Assembly (NCBI GenBank): GCA_026214975.1
Contig: JAOBSW010000144.1
Location: forward strand, 1-64,000
Length of the DNA: 64,000 bases
Source: Gentiana macrophylla
Taxonomy: Eukaryota > Streptophyta > Magnoliopsida > Gentianales > Gentianaceae
Direction of reading: 5' to 3'
Under the pieces are notes generated by a model. The model was not told the origin of the DNA. It saw only the letters and a program-made list of their open reading frames with translations, and ran no database searches. Position 1 is the first letter of the stretch, and each line of letters opens with the position of its first letter. Positions 1 through 11,399 of the stretch are shown piece after piece. The translations under genes and the position numbers were made by a program.

Positions 1-1571
1 ATTATTACATCATGATCTTAGAGTATACATTGCGCTCTCTCCCCTCCCCTCCCTTTCTCCCTATCTCCCCATCCCTCTCAATGGTACTAAAAACTCTCAT
101 TTATATTTTGAGAAAATTACAATATTGGTCCCACGACTATGAAGAATACCAATTTTGGTCAAGATACGATTTTACTTTAGCAATTATATCTCATAATTTC
201 TAAAGGAAAATATGTGCAAGCATTTTGGGGATTTGTGACAAAGTTAACATGTTGTAGTTTGGGTCCAGTGGGTTCGAGTTTCACCGTATGCGTGTGAGAC
301 ATATGTCAATTATATGTAGTAATTTCGTTTCGGTGAAAAATAAAGATTATATAGGTACCATTGAGACTTTTTAATGATAAAATAAAATTGTGGTCTCTGT
401 ATCTTTTAAAATAGACACACACACACGAGTCCGAGACAAAACCCAATTTCTTTAAAAGAAAAACTTTCCCTAAAAGATTTCATTGGTTTACACGAAATAA
501 ACTCTATGAATAGTGATATTGTCACAACAAAACAACCAAATAACCAGTGCAACACATATTTATAGAGCCATGATTCTCTTAACTACTGAGAGATTTTTAT
601 AGTACTTGATGGCCGTAAGAAGGTTATACTAAGTGATATACATTGTAGCCTCTCGTTTTACTATCTTTCACATAATACACTTTTATCGTGTGTGTGAGAT
701 TAGAAATAAGTGATTGTAATGTATTTCATTTCAGAAACCTTCCTTCAACTATTGTTGTATTTTAAAATTTCACTCAACTACTAGCCTTAACCGATAATGA
801 TCTAACCACAAATGTGAAAATGAACTAAGTGCATATGATCTAAGTCGTTTTGTTGATAATGTCTATGATACTTGTACTTTAGAAGACTGCAGTAGAGAAT
901 CAGAAACGATGTTAAAAGCAGATTTTTCTGAGATCCGAACGCCTTGATTCATACAAATTACACTGCAAAGAAGATCTATCTACACAATCAGAAATATCGG
1001 ATATTTAACCCAAGATCGTGACATCCGCGCAAAATTGAACAAAACTCCAGATCCTCCTAGCCCGCCCCCTTCCTGCATTTTTCCTCTTCATCAATTTCTC
1101 TCGCTCTTTTCATCCTTTGTACTATTTTTTTCATCTTTATACTCCTATTGAAAAGATTACAGGATGTAGAAGAGCAAAATCGCTTTTCAAGAATTCGATT
1201 GAAGATTTGCGATTTGCGATTTTTTTCTTTGTAAGGAAAGACTTTTTTTATTGAAGAATTATGTGGAGCATATTCCAATGATTCACACTTTGCTGGTTCT
1301 TGTGGGATGCAAATTAGATAGTTGGAGATTACTACTTTCAGTGTAACTTGCTAAACATATTCCATATATTTTCAATTTAGGGCAAAATCTGATTTTTTTT
1401 TAATTTTATAATATGCTTAAGTAATTTAGGGCATCTCTACTAATTCTCTTGAGAGTGTGAATGATTTTTGCTGCAAATGTTGTTGTTGTGTGTTTCATGC
1501 CTAGAAAGTAATAAAAAAAAAAACACTAGGACTTAAAATCTATACGGTTGCCCAATGCTCACATACGGTTG
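1..1571. other. AT-rich non-coding DNA, no gene seen
   Basis: No open frame here shows a recognisable protein. The stretch holds a short CA run near 415-425 and pyrimidine-rich patches near 40-80 and 1070-1130. Short open frames near 12-203 and 1057-1278 have no family resemblance and biased composition, so I treat them as chance. Confidence 0.5.
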
Positions 1572-1739
1572 ATGGTGATGAATCATCACAAGGCATAATT
1601 AACAGAAGCACAACTAACTCAAGAGAAATGGTGATGAATCATCACAAGGCATAATTAACAGAAGCACAACTAACTCAAGAGAAATGGTGATGAATCATCA
1701 CAAGGCATAATTAACAGAAGCACAACTAACTCAAGAGAA
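1572..1739. repeat. 56-bp tandem repeat, three copies
   Basis: A 56-bp unit beginning ATGGTGATGAATCATCACAA occurs at 1572, 1628 and 1684 and is essentially identical each time. It lies directly in front of, and probably within, the coding part of the Myb/SANT pseudogene that follows. Because 56 is not a multiple of three, each added copy shifts the frame. Confidence 0.95.
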
Positions 1740-2713
1740 AGGGAAAAAATTAGGCAACTTCACTGTCGATGAGGACATAGATTTGATTTCATCTTGGCTC
1801 AACACAAGTATGAATCCAAAAAAAAGGACTAACCAAAAATCAAATTCATTTTGGGCTGAGATTACTAACAAATTTAGGGACATTACCAAGATTGAGCGAA
1901 CGAGTCGCTCATTGAATTGTCGCTTTACATATATTCAAAAGACTGTGAAAAAACTCATTGGGATCGTTACTCAACTTGATAATTCTGCAAATTGTTCAGG
2001 ATAAAATGAACTAGACAAGGTACGTGCATATCAACTTATTTTGCTTTCTGGGATCCAAGAATAAAATCTGGGGGTTATTTGCGGTTCTTTTTTAAAAAAA
2101 AATTTAGCTGATTATTTAAGATGTCATATATGATCCTATAGTGATCATTGATATTTATTGTTGATTTTATGCATTCATGAAGGTAATGTTTTGATTTGTT
2201 AATGCAGATTCAGAAGGCAAAATCTATGTATAAAAAGTTGCACAAGGATCCATTTAGGTTTGAGCATTGTTGGAATATATTGAGGAACCAACCAAAATAG
2301 AAGGAAACTGAAGGGGTAGCTGGAAGAAAGAAGCAAACTGGGAGGGTAATCGGAAGTAAGGATTCTCCAACAACGCCGCCGCGGTTGACTTAGACAATGA
2401 AGGCAACTTTATTGATCTTGAAAGGCCGCCTGGGACGAAGATGACTATAGCGAATGAAAAGTCAGAAAAGCCGAAAAAACGAAAACATGAAGATGACAAC
2501 CTTCTTGGTAGTATAATCTCTGATTGGAAGGTGCAAAAACAAAAGATGCATGATGATAAAATGAAAATAGAACAAGAGAAGATGGCGATGGCAAAGAGGG
2601 ATGAAGAGCTAAGAATCATGACAATGGACCTAAACAATTTAGATGATGTTCAGAAAGAATACATCATGATTCTACGAGCTAACATTATGGAAAAGAGTAG
2701 AAATAAAGTTTGA
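1740..2713 (+). pseudogene. PIF/Harbinger-type Myb/SANT-like ORF1 protein, broken
   Basis: Two exons can be traced. Exon 1 runs to a GTACGT donor at 2020 and encodes a Myb/SANT-like trihelix segment (ISSWLNTSMNP, then NSFWAEITNKF and the RSLNCRFTYIQ helix). Exon 2 starts after ATGCAG at 2208 with KAKSMYKKLHKDPFRFEHCW and ends in a lysine- and glutamate-rich coiled-coil tail at 2713. Plant genomes hold many such proteins; they are the DNA-binding ORF1 partners of PIF/Harbinger transposases and are often misnamed 'glutathione S-transferase T3-like'. The copy is dead: TAA at 2001-2003, a TAG near 2298 where the family has Trp, and a frame change near 2370-2390. No DDE transposase ORF accompanies it. 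Family assignment is by recognition only. Confidence 0.7.
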
Positions 2714-3768
2714 TATTGTGAAGCCTTATTAAAGTATATCTTTGATGTTGAAGGATTAGCGCTGCAATTTTTTTAGTGTACGAGCAAATGAATGTGTCAT
2801 GTATGTGGTAAAACCATGATGCTGCAACTTTTTTTGGTAGGGCAAATGAATGTCATCTAGGTGCTATAAGCTTAGTTGTTTTATTATGTGAGTATGGAAT
2901 GTAATATGGTTTCAACTTTCAATGTTTGGCAAGCGATTGGTTTTCATATATTGTGGGTTTACTTATTCAAAGTGACTTTATTTTGCTCATATTATGGATC
3001 ACGATTTAGGAAAATTGGTAAGAACATGTCATTGTTTCTCATGATGCAAATATGATGATTTTCTCAATAACAATAACTATTTTTTTAGAACAACAACTAT
3101 TTTAAATGCTAAAAATAGGGGCATAATAGCTCTTTCTTGTATATGAATAAATTAATTAACGACAATGATAATAAAAAAAATTAGAAATCTCTATAAAAAC
3201 GGAATGACATTACTCCGTAATAACAAAATTAGAAACTGAGTTAATATGGGCTTAAGTTTTACTCAATTGCAATATATATATATATATATAATTACTACAA
3301 ATATTCCACCGATTAATGATAATAGTTGAGAAAATTAATAGAATCTATAAATAGAGATTCGATGCAAATTGTTCCGAGATATAGAATCAAGTTAGTAGAC
3401 ATCGATGTAATGATTATCTACATAGAGATTCAGAAAGCAGAAAAAATGGTGTTCTTAGAGATTACTTAAAGGTATTACTTGAGATGATCTTTGTTCTATT
3501 TTTAAATGATTGATTATGACTGGACATATTTTTATGGGAATATATTTTTGTACCATAAAGTATTCTGACTTGAACTGCTTTGATCGTATGTATAATAAAA
3601 TCTACGATGAACCCGATTATCGTAATTGCTCAAGATACAATTTCTTTTCGCAGAAAGATACAATTTTTTATAAGCTTCTATTTAGTTTCTAGAATCCATT
3701 TATTAATTCAAGAGTTAAAATTTTATTGTGGAAGACACATTTTCCCCAACCCTAAAATGAACGAAACG
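2714..3768. other. AT-rich intergenic DNA with an (AT)n microsatellite
   Basis: No protein-like frame seen. A dinucleotide AT run of about ten units lies at 3271-3291. Confidence 0.5.
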
Positions 3769-3778
3769 CTATAAATGT
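3769..3778 (+). promoter_or_regulatory. Candidate TATA box for the F-box transcription unit
   Basis: GCTATAAATG precedes GC-richer DNA (3790-3870) that looks like a 5' leader, after a long AT-rich stretch. If it serves the gene at 6471, the transcript would need a long 5'-UTR intron, perhaps ending at the TTTGTAG acceptor near 6383. This is inference; the intervening 2.6 kb shows no coding exon. Confidence 0.25.
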
Positions 3779-3797
3779 GGAGACAAAATAGTCTTAC

Positions 3798-3861
3798 CGG
3801 CTGCGGGGAGGGCACCTGTAGGAAACTTCGATTGGAGTTTCGGCTGCGGGGAGGGCACCTG
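3798..3861. repeat. Short direct repeat, two copies 43 bp apart
   Basis: CGGCTGCGGGGAGGGCACCT occurs at 3798 and again at 3841. It is a GC-rich patch in AT-rich surroundings and may be part of a 5' leader. Confidence 0.8.
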
Positions 3862-4404
3862 GTAGCGGCGGCTTGCTGAGAGGCATGTGGATTCCAATAT
3901 CACCTGATCACAAAACAATTGGAATAATTCCGTTGTTATTATGATGGTTGTTTTGATAAATAGTTTTCAATCTGAATCTTTCGCTTTGCTGCTGTTCGCT
4001 CTCTTCATCCTTCATATGCTTTTGCCCTCCTGACCTGGTGATGAAGCGTTGAAGCTCTGAAGGTTCCTGACCGCATTGATTATTTCGTCCCAAGTTCTTG
4101 ACATTTTTTTTTCACTAATTGCTGTCTTCTTAGAATTTTTATTTGTGCTTTTATCTGGTGATTGGATTTTATTTTATTATTTTATTAATCTTGTTGAAAG
4201 GTTTTTCCATTCTGCATGTGAGGGCTAATCTCCGCATTGACATTATAATCTATGAACTATGATATCTTTGAATATATGCTGAAAATGTTGATTTCTTTGT
4301 AATCCTTTTTAACTGAATGTTTAAAACAACAAGAAGGAACTTTGGTTGTAATGATCGTGCTTTATGAAGTTAAGAATGTTTTCGTTGAAATATCTATCAC
4401 TAAT

Positions 4405-4505
4405 ATGGTTGGATGCTATGCGTATCAGCAATTTTTATGGGTTCATTTATGGTTGGATGCTATGCGCATCAGCATTTTCTATGGGTTCATTTATGGTTGG
4501 ATGCT
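4405..4505. repeat. 44-bp tandem repeat, about 2.3 copies
   Basis: Units beginning ATGGTTGGATGCTATGCG start at 4405 and 4449, with a partial third at 4493. Copies differ at a few bases. No coding role is evident. Confidence 0.9.
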
Positions 4506-5605
4506 TCCATGTGAAATTTTCTGACCATGTATGATTTGTGCTTCTATTTGCAAAACAGTTGAATACTGATTTTCTTAGTGATCCCTCCCCATCATATATC
4601 GATAGAGTTCTATCACTGAGATGGCACAGTGAAATTTCTTAGGGTTGCTTATTTTGGAGTTGGATTTACGCTAAATTAGTATTTTAGCATATGTGAGATC
4701 CCAAATGTGCGGATGGTTGAATCATATTATGAGCAATAGAATTCGTATGAAGGATCTTGTCCATTTTTTTAGTGTATCCTGTTTGGTCAATCTATTCTGT
4801 GGACCTTGTCTTTGAACTTTAAAATTTGTAATGGGAATGTCTCCAAATATAACATCATTCTGCATCAATGAGCAGCGTACTCGATCGAAGTTGGTTTAAA
4901 AGCTATTTTCTAGGTGGCTGCATAATCTCCGGTTTTGAGATGACATCTAGCATGGCCTTATCTTTGTGGTTTATTTAGGTAATTGGCATGGAACTTATGG
5001 TCTCAGGTGGTTGTGGCATTGCTAGGGTTGTCATTGATTGACTGAAACTTTTGGTTGGTAAGTTAGACGGAAAGAGTTAAGATACTATACATCATCTTCC
5101 ATTTGATATTAATGAACATTCTAATCACTTAAGCAAGAAAAACTACTTGCTGAACAAAAATGCAGGTTTATATGGTATAAATCATGAATGGACATCATAA
5201 ATAATTCGATACAGAACTCCCCAGTAATTGTACGATCCTGGAAAAGCGATAGCCGATTGGGATGATAAATTGGAGAACTTGCAAACTAGTTATCTATGAG
5301 TTGTGAAAAGTGCATTTGGTTTAAAGATGGTAAAATTTTGTGTTTTATATGATGTTGTGCTCTGGTGGTTGTGTGGAATGCCCTGACATGTGGCTGGAGT
5401 CAAAGTACTATCCTTTTGCAAACTTATTTATGCATCTGCTTTGTGGTGTGTCATTTTCGTAGTGGTTGTTGGACAATTTTCGGGCTGAGTTTTCCTCATG
5501 TTTGGTGATTTGCTAATGTATCACACTTCCTTTTTAGCGTATGTTGTACCTTTTCCTTTTACATCTAGTATCTTCTTGCTAGATGATCATCAATAAAATC
5601 CTTAT

Positions 5606-5879
5606 TGATGTAGCACATCCAAGTTAATTAATACTCCATGTGGGCTTTTTAATGGAGTAGTATTTTATTAATGTTTTAAATTAAGTAGATAGCCATGTGG
5701 GCTTTTTAATGGGTAAGCTTAGCTAAAGGGGCTTTTGAGCCTATAAATACCCTTACCATCCTAAATGCTAGGTCATTATGTAGTCATGAAATATTGGATC
5801 ATTTCTCTCTTCAGAATGAACCTATCTTTGAGCTTGGATTAGCTCGTATTTGTCCGTTTATCGTAGATCTTCTACATCA
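5606..5879 (+). mobile_element. Short solo LTR (274 bp), probably Copia or TRIM
   Basis: The segment begins TGATGTAG and ends CTACATCA, a perfect 8-bp inverted terminal pair of the TG...CA type. It is flanked by CTTAT at 5601-5605 and CTTAC at 5880-5884, a five-base target duplication with one mismatch. A TATA-like CCTATAAATACCC near 5737 fits a U3/R boundary in plus orientation, and the motif CCATGTGGGCTTTTTAATG occurs twice in the upstream half. No primer-binding site or internal region adjoins, so this is a lone LTR. It lies between the proposed F-box promoter and its coding exon. Confidence 0.65.
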
Positions 5880-5887
5880 CTTACATT

Positions 5888-5993
5888 GTTGTTCAAAAAG
5901 CAAAAGTATGACCCAACTCTTTTGTTTGTGACTCAATCCAGTTGTTCAAAAAGCAAAAGTGTGACCCAACTCTTTTGTTTGTGACTCATTCCA
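5888..5993. repeat. 53-bp tandem duplication
   Basis: Two almost identical 53-bp units starting GTTGTTCAAAAAGCAAAAGT lie at 5888 and 5941, immediately beyond the solo LTR. Confidence 0.95.
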
Positions 5994-6470
5994 ATTCTGG
6001 TTTGCTCATCTGATTGAACTACTCTGATTCTTCATAATTTGCACAAATAAATCGTTTTGATGATCACTGCTTTCATTTGATACTTGCAGTTTAGTCTGAC
6101 ATATGATGAAGTGATTGTCTGGATGACTACTTAAAAGGAGATTAGTTAATTGCCTTTGCTTCCGCTAGTGTGGATTAGTTTTAAAACAATCTTATCTTCT
6201 AATTTTGTCACTCATTTATCTCTTCAATTCGAAGCAGTCTTTCTTTGACCCATATGATATAGCTTCTTTTTTAATTCTTGCTGAACTTTATGGGATAGTG
6301 TGGAACTTATCTACTTTCATTGATGTCATGAGAATGATGTTGGAACTTAGTCTTTCTTTAATCATTCCCTCTTTTGCTTTGTAGGAATTGCTGTATACGA
6401 AGTGCTTGGCCATTGTACATGTTGTAATAATAATCCTAATAAACCAGGCCACAACTAAGTATTGTACAAC

Positions 6471-7655
6471 ATGTCCGTCGAATGGCGTTCTCTCCCACCG
6501 GAACTAGTGGAATCTATTGCAAGAAAGCTCACAATCCTTGCTGACTACATTCGATTCCGAGCTGTTAGCAGAGTATGGCGATCTTCTACTCTCCCAATTC
6601 CAAATCATCTGCCTTGCCAATTCCCCTGGTTAATGCTTCCTCAAAGTGGCAACAACAGCTACCGTCGTGCCTTCTTTGATCTTTCCAACAACAAAATTCA
6701 CAATCTCAACCTACCTGAACTATCTCACCAATACCGTCGCCGCTTTTGTGGCTCTTCTCATGGTTGGTTCACCATCCTTGAAGAGTCCCCTTGCATTTTC
6801 CTTTTCAACCCTCTTACTAGAGAAAGAATCAATCTCCCACCCCTCTCTTCATTTCCCAATGTCGTCAGCTTTGATTTTGCAATGGTTGGTAGGGAGTATC
6901 TCATCCGACGTCTTGACACTGGTGACGTTTACTCTGAAAGTACAAGTGAAATGCGTGACTCTTTTATTGATAAAATCGTTCTTTCTGAGACCGCTGGATC
7001 TAGTTTTGTGGCTTTGGCAGTTATCATTCCAATGGACGTTTTAGCCTATTGTAAAAATGGTGACAACTCTTGGAAGTATATAGAAGAAACAAGGTCTTTC
7101 ACGGCAGATATTACTTATTTGAATGGATTGTTCTATGCTGTGAATAGATATGGTGAAATTGCTGTTTGTGATCTCCGCGGTGATACGGCGGTTGTGGAGT
7201 TCTTTCATACCCCAGTGCTGACGCTGGAGGCAGATACACAATATCTAGTGAATTTGATGGGTGAGTTGCTGTTGGTTACACGGTTTTTAGAACTTCCTGA
7301 GGATTTTGATCAGGTAATGGGTGAATTTCCTTACAAAACCAGCGATTTCCGTTTGTTTAAGTTGGATTCCGCCCAGCAGAAGTGGGAAGAGATGACGAGT
7401 GTGGGTAATATGGTTTTGTTTCTGGGGAGTGTTTCGTCTTTAGCATTAAAGGCGTCAGATTTTCCAGGATGCAAGGGTAACAAAATCTACTTTTTAGATG
7501 ATCATTTTGATGCTTACTATTATATCGCCCACGGGGATATGGGTGTTTTTGATTTGGATGATCGCAGTTTTGATCAACTGCCTTGTTGTCCCAACAACTC
7601 AGATTCTCAACTTCTCTGGCCGCCTCCTGTATGGATCACTCCTAATCTTTGCTGA
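6471..7655 (+). CDS. F-box protein with DUF295 (KIB1-4 beta-propeller) domain, SKIP23-like
   Basis: Intact single-exon gene of 394 residues. I start it at ATG 6471 (MSVEWRSLPPELVESIARKL); the frame extends to 6462 only through a TTG. Residues 4-45 form the F-box (LPPELVESIARKL, then FRAVSRVWRS), which in this family binds the SKP1 subunit of SCF ubiquitin ligases. The rest matches the plant-specific DUF295/KIB1-4 beta-propeller pattern: an early CGSSHGWF-type motif near 100, FNPLTRERINLPPL near 120-133, and a C-terminal NKIYFLDD motif near 340 followed by GVFDLDDRSF. DUF295 F-box proteins are a large, fast-evolving plant family; the substrate cannot be read from sequence. The gene has no frame breaks, unlike GSTF and MSL in this window. 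Upstream is a long possible leader with a solo LTR. Confidence 0.9.
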   Translation: MSVEWRSLPPELVESIARKLTILADYIRFRAVSRVWRSSTLPIPNHLPCQFPWLMLPQSGNNSYRRAFFDLSNNKIHNLNLPELSHQYRRRFCGSSHGWFTILEESPCIFLFNPLTRERINLPPLSSFPNVVSFDFAMVGREYLIRRLDTGDVYSESTSEMRDSFIDKIVLSETAGSSFVALAVIIPMDVLAYCKNGDNSWKYIEETRSFTADITYLNGLFYAVNRYGEIAVCDLRGDTAVVEFFHTPVLTLEADTQYLVNLMGELLLVTRFLELPEDFDQVMGEFPYKTSDFRLFKLDSAQQKWEEMTSVGNMVLFLGSVSSLALKASDFPGCKGNKIYFLDDHFDAYYYIAHGDMGVFDLDDRSFDQLPCCPNNSDSQLLWPPPVWITPNLC

Positions 7656-8119
7656 TGAAGCATGTATTATCTGGTCGTATCATATTGTCCTTCTATGTAT
7701 CAGTTTACATAGAAGTGTTCCTTAATACGTACGTGTTCCAATGGTAAGGAATTATAAATATGAAAGATTTTTCTTGATTTCATTTTTCCTCTGCTTTCCT
7801 TCAGTGGTTGTTTATCATTAAATTTTACTTCTTGATTTGCTCTTGTATTATGGATCTTTGATCCATTCTAAGCAAATGATCTGCTTCTCTTTTTTATTCT
7901 TGCAGAAATGATCTGGTTCATATTGTGTTTGTGAAAAGTGAAAACTGGTTGTTTTGTTGATGATAGACGTAAACACGGATGAGTCGGGAATGACTAAATA
8001 CTTTATGCTAGCTAGAAAACGTAAATGTATTGTCACATACTGAAGAATCTGTGTTGTTTCCATTTAGATCATGTTATTTTCATTCGACATGCTTTAGGGG
8101 GTATAAATTAAATTGAAAT
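7656..8119. other. 3' flank of the F-box gene
   Basis: AT-rich sequence that probably contains the F-box 3' UTR. No further gene is seen before the CACTA-like repeats. Confidence 0.4.
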
Positions 8120-8805
8120 CTATTGCGACGAACTAAATCCAATGTCATTGGTGACGAAATAATGGGTCTTTTTCTGATAAAATAAATCCTCAGCTGAATT
8201 ATTTAACATGACGAAAGGCAGGTTATGGCGACGAATTTTGTTTGTCACATACATGTTGGTGACGAATAAGTTGTCTTTTTATGAGAGACACCTTGTGCTG
8301 TCACCACATAGGTGACGATGGCGTGACAAATACAATTCTTCGCAAAAAATCACTACACTATAAATGCCAATGGGCATCAACTCATTACCCTAACCGGAAA
8401 GGACAGAAGCATCAACATTGCTGCATCGACTCATTCTTTCAACCTTAAGGGACTCAAAGAAAAGAAGTGTACTAGGATCTTCACTCCCTAGGAAGGCCCC
8501 CGGGAATCATTTCGCTACCTAAAGAGATGGTATCACTCCCTAGGAAGGCCTCCGAAAGTCATTTCGCAACCTAAAGAGATGGTATCAGTAAAAGAGCAAC
8601 TAAGGAAGAGCTATAAGGTAGAACCTCTTCGGTAGGTATGGAACTCACTCGCTAAAGTCGGACTCAATCAATCTTTTGGAGGATCATTCGCTCATCACTC
8701 TCAGCTATTACCCGCAGGATCGGAGCTTTGTGGCTAAAAGCTTTGTATTCGTGACGAAAAATTCGTCAAAAAAAGTTTTTATTTTTGGTTTTTTATTTTG
8801 TAGTG
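8120..8805. mobile_element. CACTA (En/Spm)-like transposon remnant
   Basis: The interval carries repeated GTGACGAA/GCGACGAA motifs (near 8126, 8150, 8210, 8228, 8270, 8314 and 8751), as in subterminal repeats of plant CACTA elements. It ends in TTTTATTTTGTAGTG at 8805, whose reverse complement is the classic CACTACAAAATAAAA terminus. A second CACTACA occurs at 8351. No matching 3-bp target duplication was found. The central part (8390-8750) is GC-richer and contains a 50-bp direct repeat (TCACTCCCTAGGAAGGC near 8484 and 8533). No transposase is seen, so this is a non-autonomous or truncated copy. Confidence 0.45.
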
Positions 8806-9450
8806 AGGTTAACCGGCTCGTCCACTAGTTCGTGGAGTCAAAGCACGATTACGTTGACTTGCAATAGAAGCATAAGGATAGGAAATGTGTCTTACACATA
8901 CACTGCAAGCCATTGAGCCAGCCGGAGGCTTCAATAGTGAGATCGGAGCAGCTCTCACACCTGAACAAAGGCCGTGATCCTATATATCCAGGACTGAAAA
9001 GATATCCTCAAGCCATGACTGAGCTTGTACAAGTTCTTATTTGAACTGTCGACACTCGTAGCCAGTCCGTGAGCTAGGTTGAGAAGTCCCTATCTAAACA
9101 ATAATTAATAAAGGGGTCAGAGGAACTGGGTACCATAGTAGAATACTTCAAAGTTCCATTAGATTAAAAGGTCACACTCTTTTTCCTTTACGATAAAGAC
9201 AAATCACACAATTGTACTACATCAATAATCCTTTTATTAAACAAATGAAAGATTGAAATGAAGGGTTGAAGCTGTCTCTTTTGCCAAAAGCTTAAGATAT
9301 TAAAAAAAAATGAAAATAAATACAATTTTCGTCCTGTATCATATGGCTTTATTGTATAGGGACAAATAGTAAAAGTTGACGAAGTATATTGTGGTTGTCG
9401 AAGGCCTGCAAATGAATCAACTGGAATAATGTAGTAAGTTTTTTGACTTG
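8806..9450. other. Unidentified sequence, no gene seen
   Basis: The part at 8810-9150 is GC-richer than its surroundings and has no long open frame; I do not recognise it. From 9180 the DNA becomes AT-rich again. Confidence 0.3.
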
Positions 9451-9451
9451 A

Positions 9452-9463
9452 TAGTATAAATAG
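9452..9463 (+). promoter_or_regulatory. TATA box of the small-peptide gene
   Basis: TAGTATAAATAG lies about 125 bp before the ATG at 9588. It is followed by a C-rich leader (9491-9525, repeated CCCCCAT), a plausible plant 5' UTR. Confidence 0.4.
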
Positions 9464-9587
9464 TGAAGTGCATGTTGCAACTATCATATATCCCCCCATC
9501 CCCATCCCCCATCCCCCATCCCCCTTACTTATTTCCCCTCATTTATTCACAAATCTTTGGTTCGCATTTTGAGGGAACAATTAATTA

Positions 9588-9805
9588 ATGGCTATGTTTG
9601 GATACATTCTTCTTGTCATCCTTTTTCTTCTGCTATCTGGTTAGTTCCAACATCTTGAGTTAGAGCTGTACGTGTTATACTATAATTTTGCCAGCAACTC
9701 ATGTTTCATGATTTATATCTACTCCTATCATCATCATGTTTGTATTTAGGTTCCGAAGTTGAAGGATCAATTCGCAACACCGTGAGAAAATCACTGGGGA
9801 ATTGA
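9588..9805 (+). CDS. Candidate small secreted peptide, two exons (35 aa), possibly truncated
   Basis: Exon 1 (9588-9639) encodes MAMFGYILLVILFLLLSG up to the splice junction, a classic hydrophobic signal peptide. A GTTAGT donor at 9640 and TTTAG acceptor ending at 9749 bound a 110-bp intron. Exon 2 (9750-9805) adds SEVEGSIRNTVRKSLGN and a TGA. The ATG has a good plant context (TTAATGGCT), and a TATA box and C-rich leader lie upstream. An intron at the end of the signal peptide is typical of defensin-like and other cysteine-rich peptide genes, but no cysteine is present here. The tail may be a fragment whose original 3' end was displaced by the repeats that begin just downstream. Both exons are too short for ordinary ORF listing. 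No family recognised. Confidence 0.45.
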
Positions 9806-11399
9806 GTTTATGGTGAACCACATTAAATTGTTAGTCCGTGGTAAATTGGTTAGAATCATAATTGACTGGAGTTTTAGATCTCATAGTCAATTTACCAATA
9901 GTGTCATAGAAGACTTAGAGTGTGACTCCCTGATCCGGGCCGTCGGTGGTGAGCACCTTAGTGGTTGCACTTATACATTAAATGGTTCATGTAGGAAGGA
10001 CTGAACCGATTCAATATGATGTTCTCATATTAAGTCCGTAATGAGAAATTCTAATTGTACCACAAGATGACTATTTATGGATTAATCTTAATCTTGATGT
10101 GATTATAGGTTCATGCCTTTTAAGGAGTGACGTTTGACTTGGCAGTACGGATGGGCAAGTAGCGCCTTCCTTAATCCGACCATCTTAGCATCACGCAGGG
10201 ATCGGTAGCCGGAAATGTAAGTCACAAAGATAGAGTTCACTCCTTCTTTGTAAGAGGAAGCAGATAGACAGTTCCCTCGAGTGTTGATCTTGGAATTGAT
10301 CGATTGTGCACACCTTTGATAAGATCAATTGGATATTGGTCACTAGTAGATCAATGGTGGTTCGAGGATAAGAAGTCATGGAGAGGTCTTACGGAAAATA
10401 CTCTGCTCCGTATACGACTTGTCAGTGGAGGGCTATCTATAGGTAATATCAAAGGGGGCTCGGTAACTAGTATGAGTAACTGGAGTAAAGATGTTCTATG
10501 TTCCGAAATAATGCAATCTCGGCTCTATGGTGATACGACGACAAGATTAAGGAAATGAATGATTCAACTAAAGAGTTTGGTTGGTCACTTGCATCATTGG
10601 AGCTTCTAGAGATATTCCTATGGTCCCCGGCTTGTCTCGTGTAATTCGCATTTGTAAGAACTTCTCGAATAAATAGAAAAACTAGTTTTTCCTAACGACT
10701 AAGTGTTTTAAAGTATATGTAGAGAATAGAGTCTACATGACACAAAATAGTCAAGGATTATTTCTAGGATAAATAATAAATTAAATTAATTGAATAGAAT
10801 TCATTTAATTTAATGTGACGATTAAAGTGAATGAGTAATAAGTTAAATAGATAAATAGATTGAGCTAATAATTTAATTAGATCGAATTGGGCTTCACTTA
10901 ATATGACTAAGTAACCTTTTTACCTAAAGTAGTACGGATTTCTAAAAGGGCTTTTAAGCCCAAGATATCATTACTCGTAAAATTGCATTTTACCGAATGC
11001 CCTAATATACTCTATTTAAGGAAGCATACATGAGATGAAATCTAATCCATATTTACCTAAAATGGGGCGCCACTTTTGAAAGAAAAATAAGGGTTCTTAG
11101 ATGCTTATAATATTCAAAGGAAGATAAGTGATGAGTGTCGAGCTAGCCATCGCCACATGTCATCTCCTTATTGATTGAACATTAAATGAAGACAGAGAAA
11201 ATACAACATTAAGGGCCAGGAGCCCTACTAATGCCCAAGGTCAGACCTCAACCCCGGGTGGGAGATCGGTCTCGCCCGCTCCCCAAACCACTGTAGGTCG
11301 GCTAGGTCACAACGGAGTTGGATCAGTGCAGTTCAGGCCGAGACGGCTTAAGGGGCTCGACGCAGGTCGGCAAAGCCTCCCTTATCCGGTATTAGTACA
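9806..11399. other. Repeat-like DNA, probably retrotransposon-derived, unclassified
   Basis: No recognisable protein. Compositional blocks (AATTAATTTAAT-rich near 10770-10900, then GGGCTTTTAAGCCC and CTCTATTTAAGG near 10945-11020) resemble the untranslated or LTR parts of Copia elements. I could not define ends. Confidence 0.3.

Noticed and set aside
235..345. tRNA-like or SINE head
   Set aside because: GGTTCGAG-like box B present, but no box A at the right distance and no target duplication.
6462..6470. F-box start at 6462
   Set aside because: That codon is TTG; the first ATG in frame is 6471 and the F-box follows at once.
9188..9505. Minus-strand open frame of 105 codons
   Set aside because: Crosses the C-rich leader and TATA box of the small-peptide candidate; no family resemblance.
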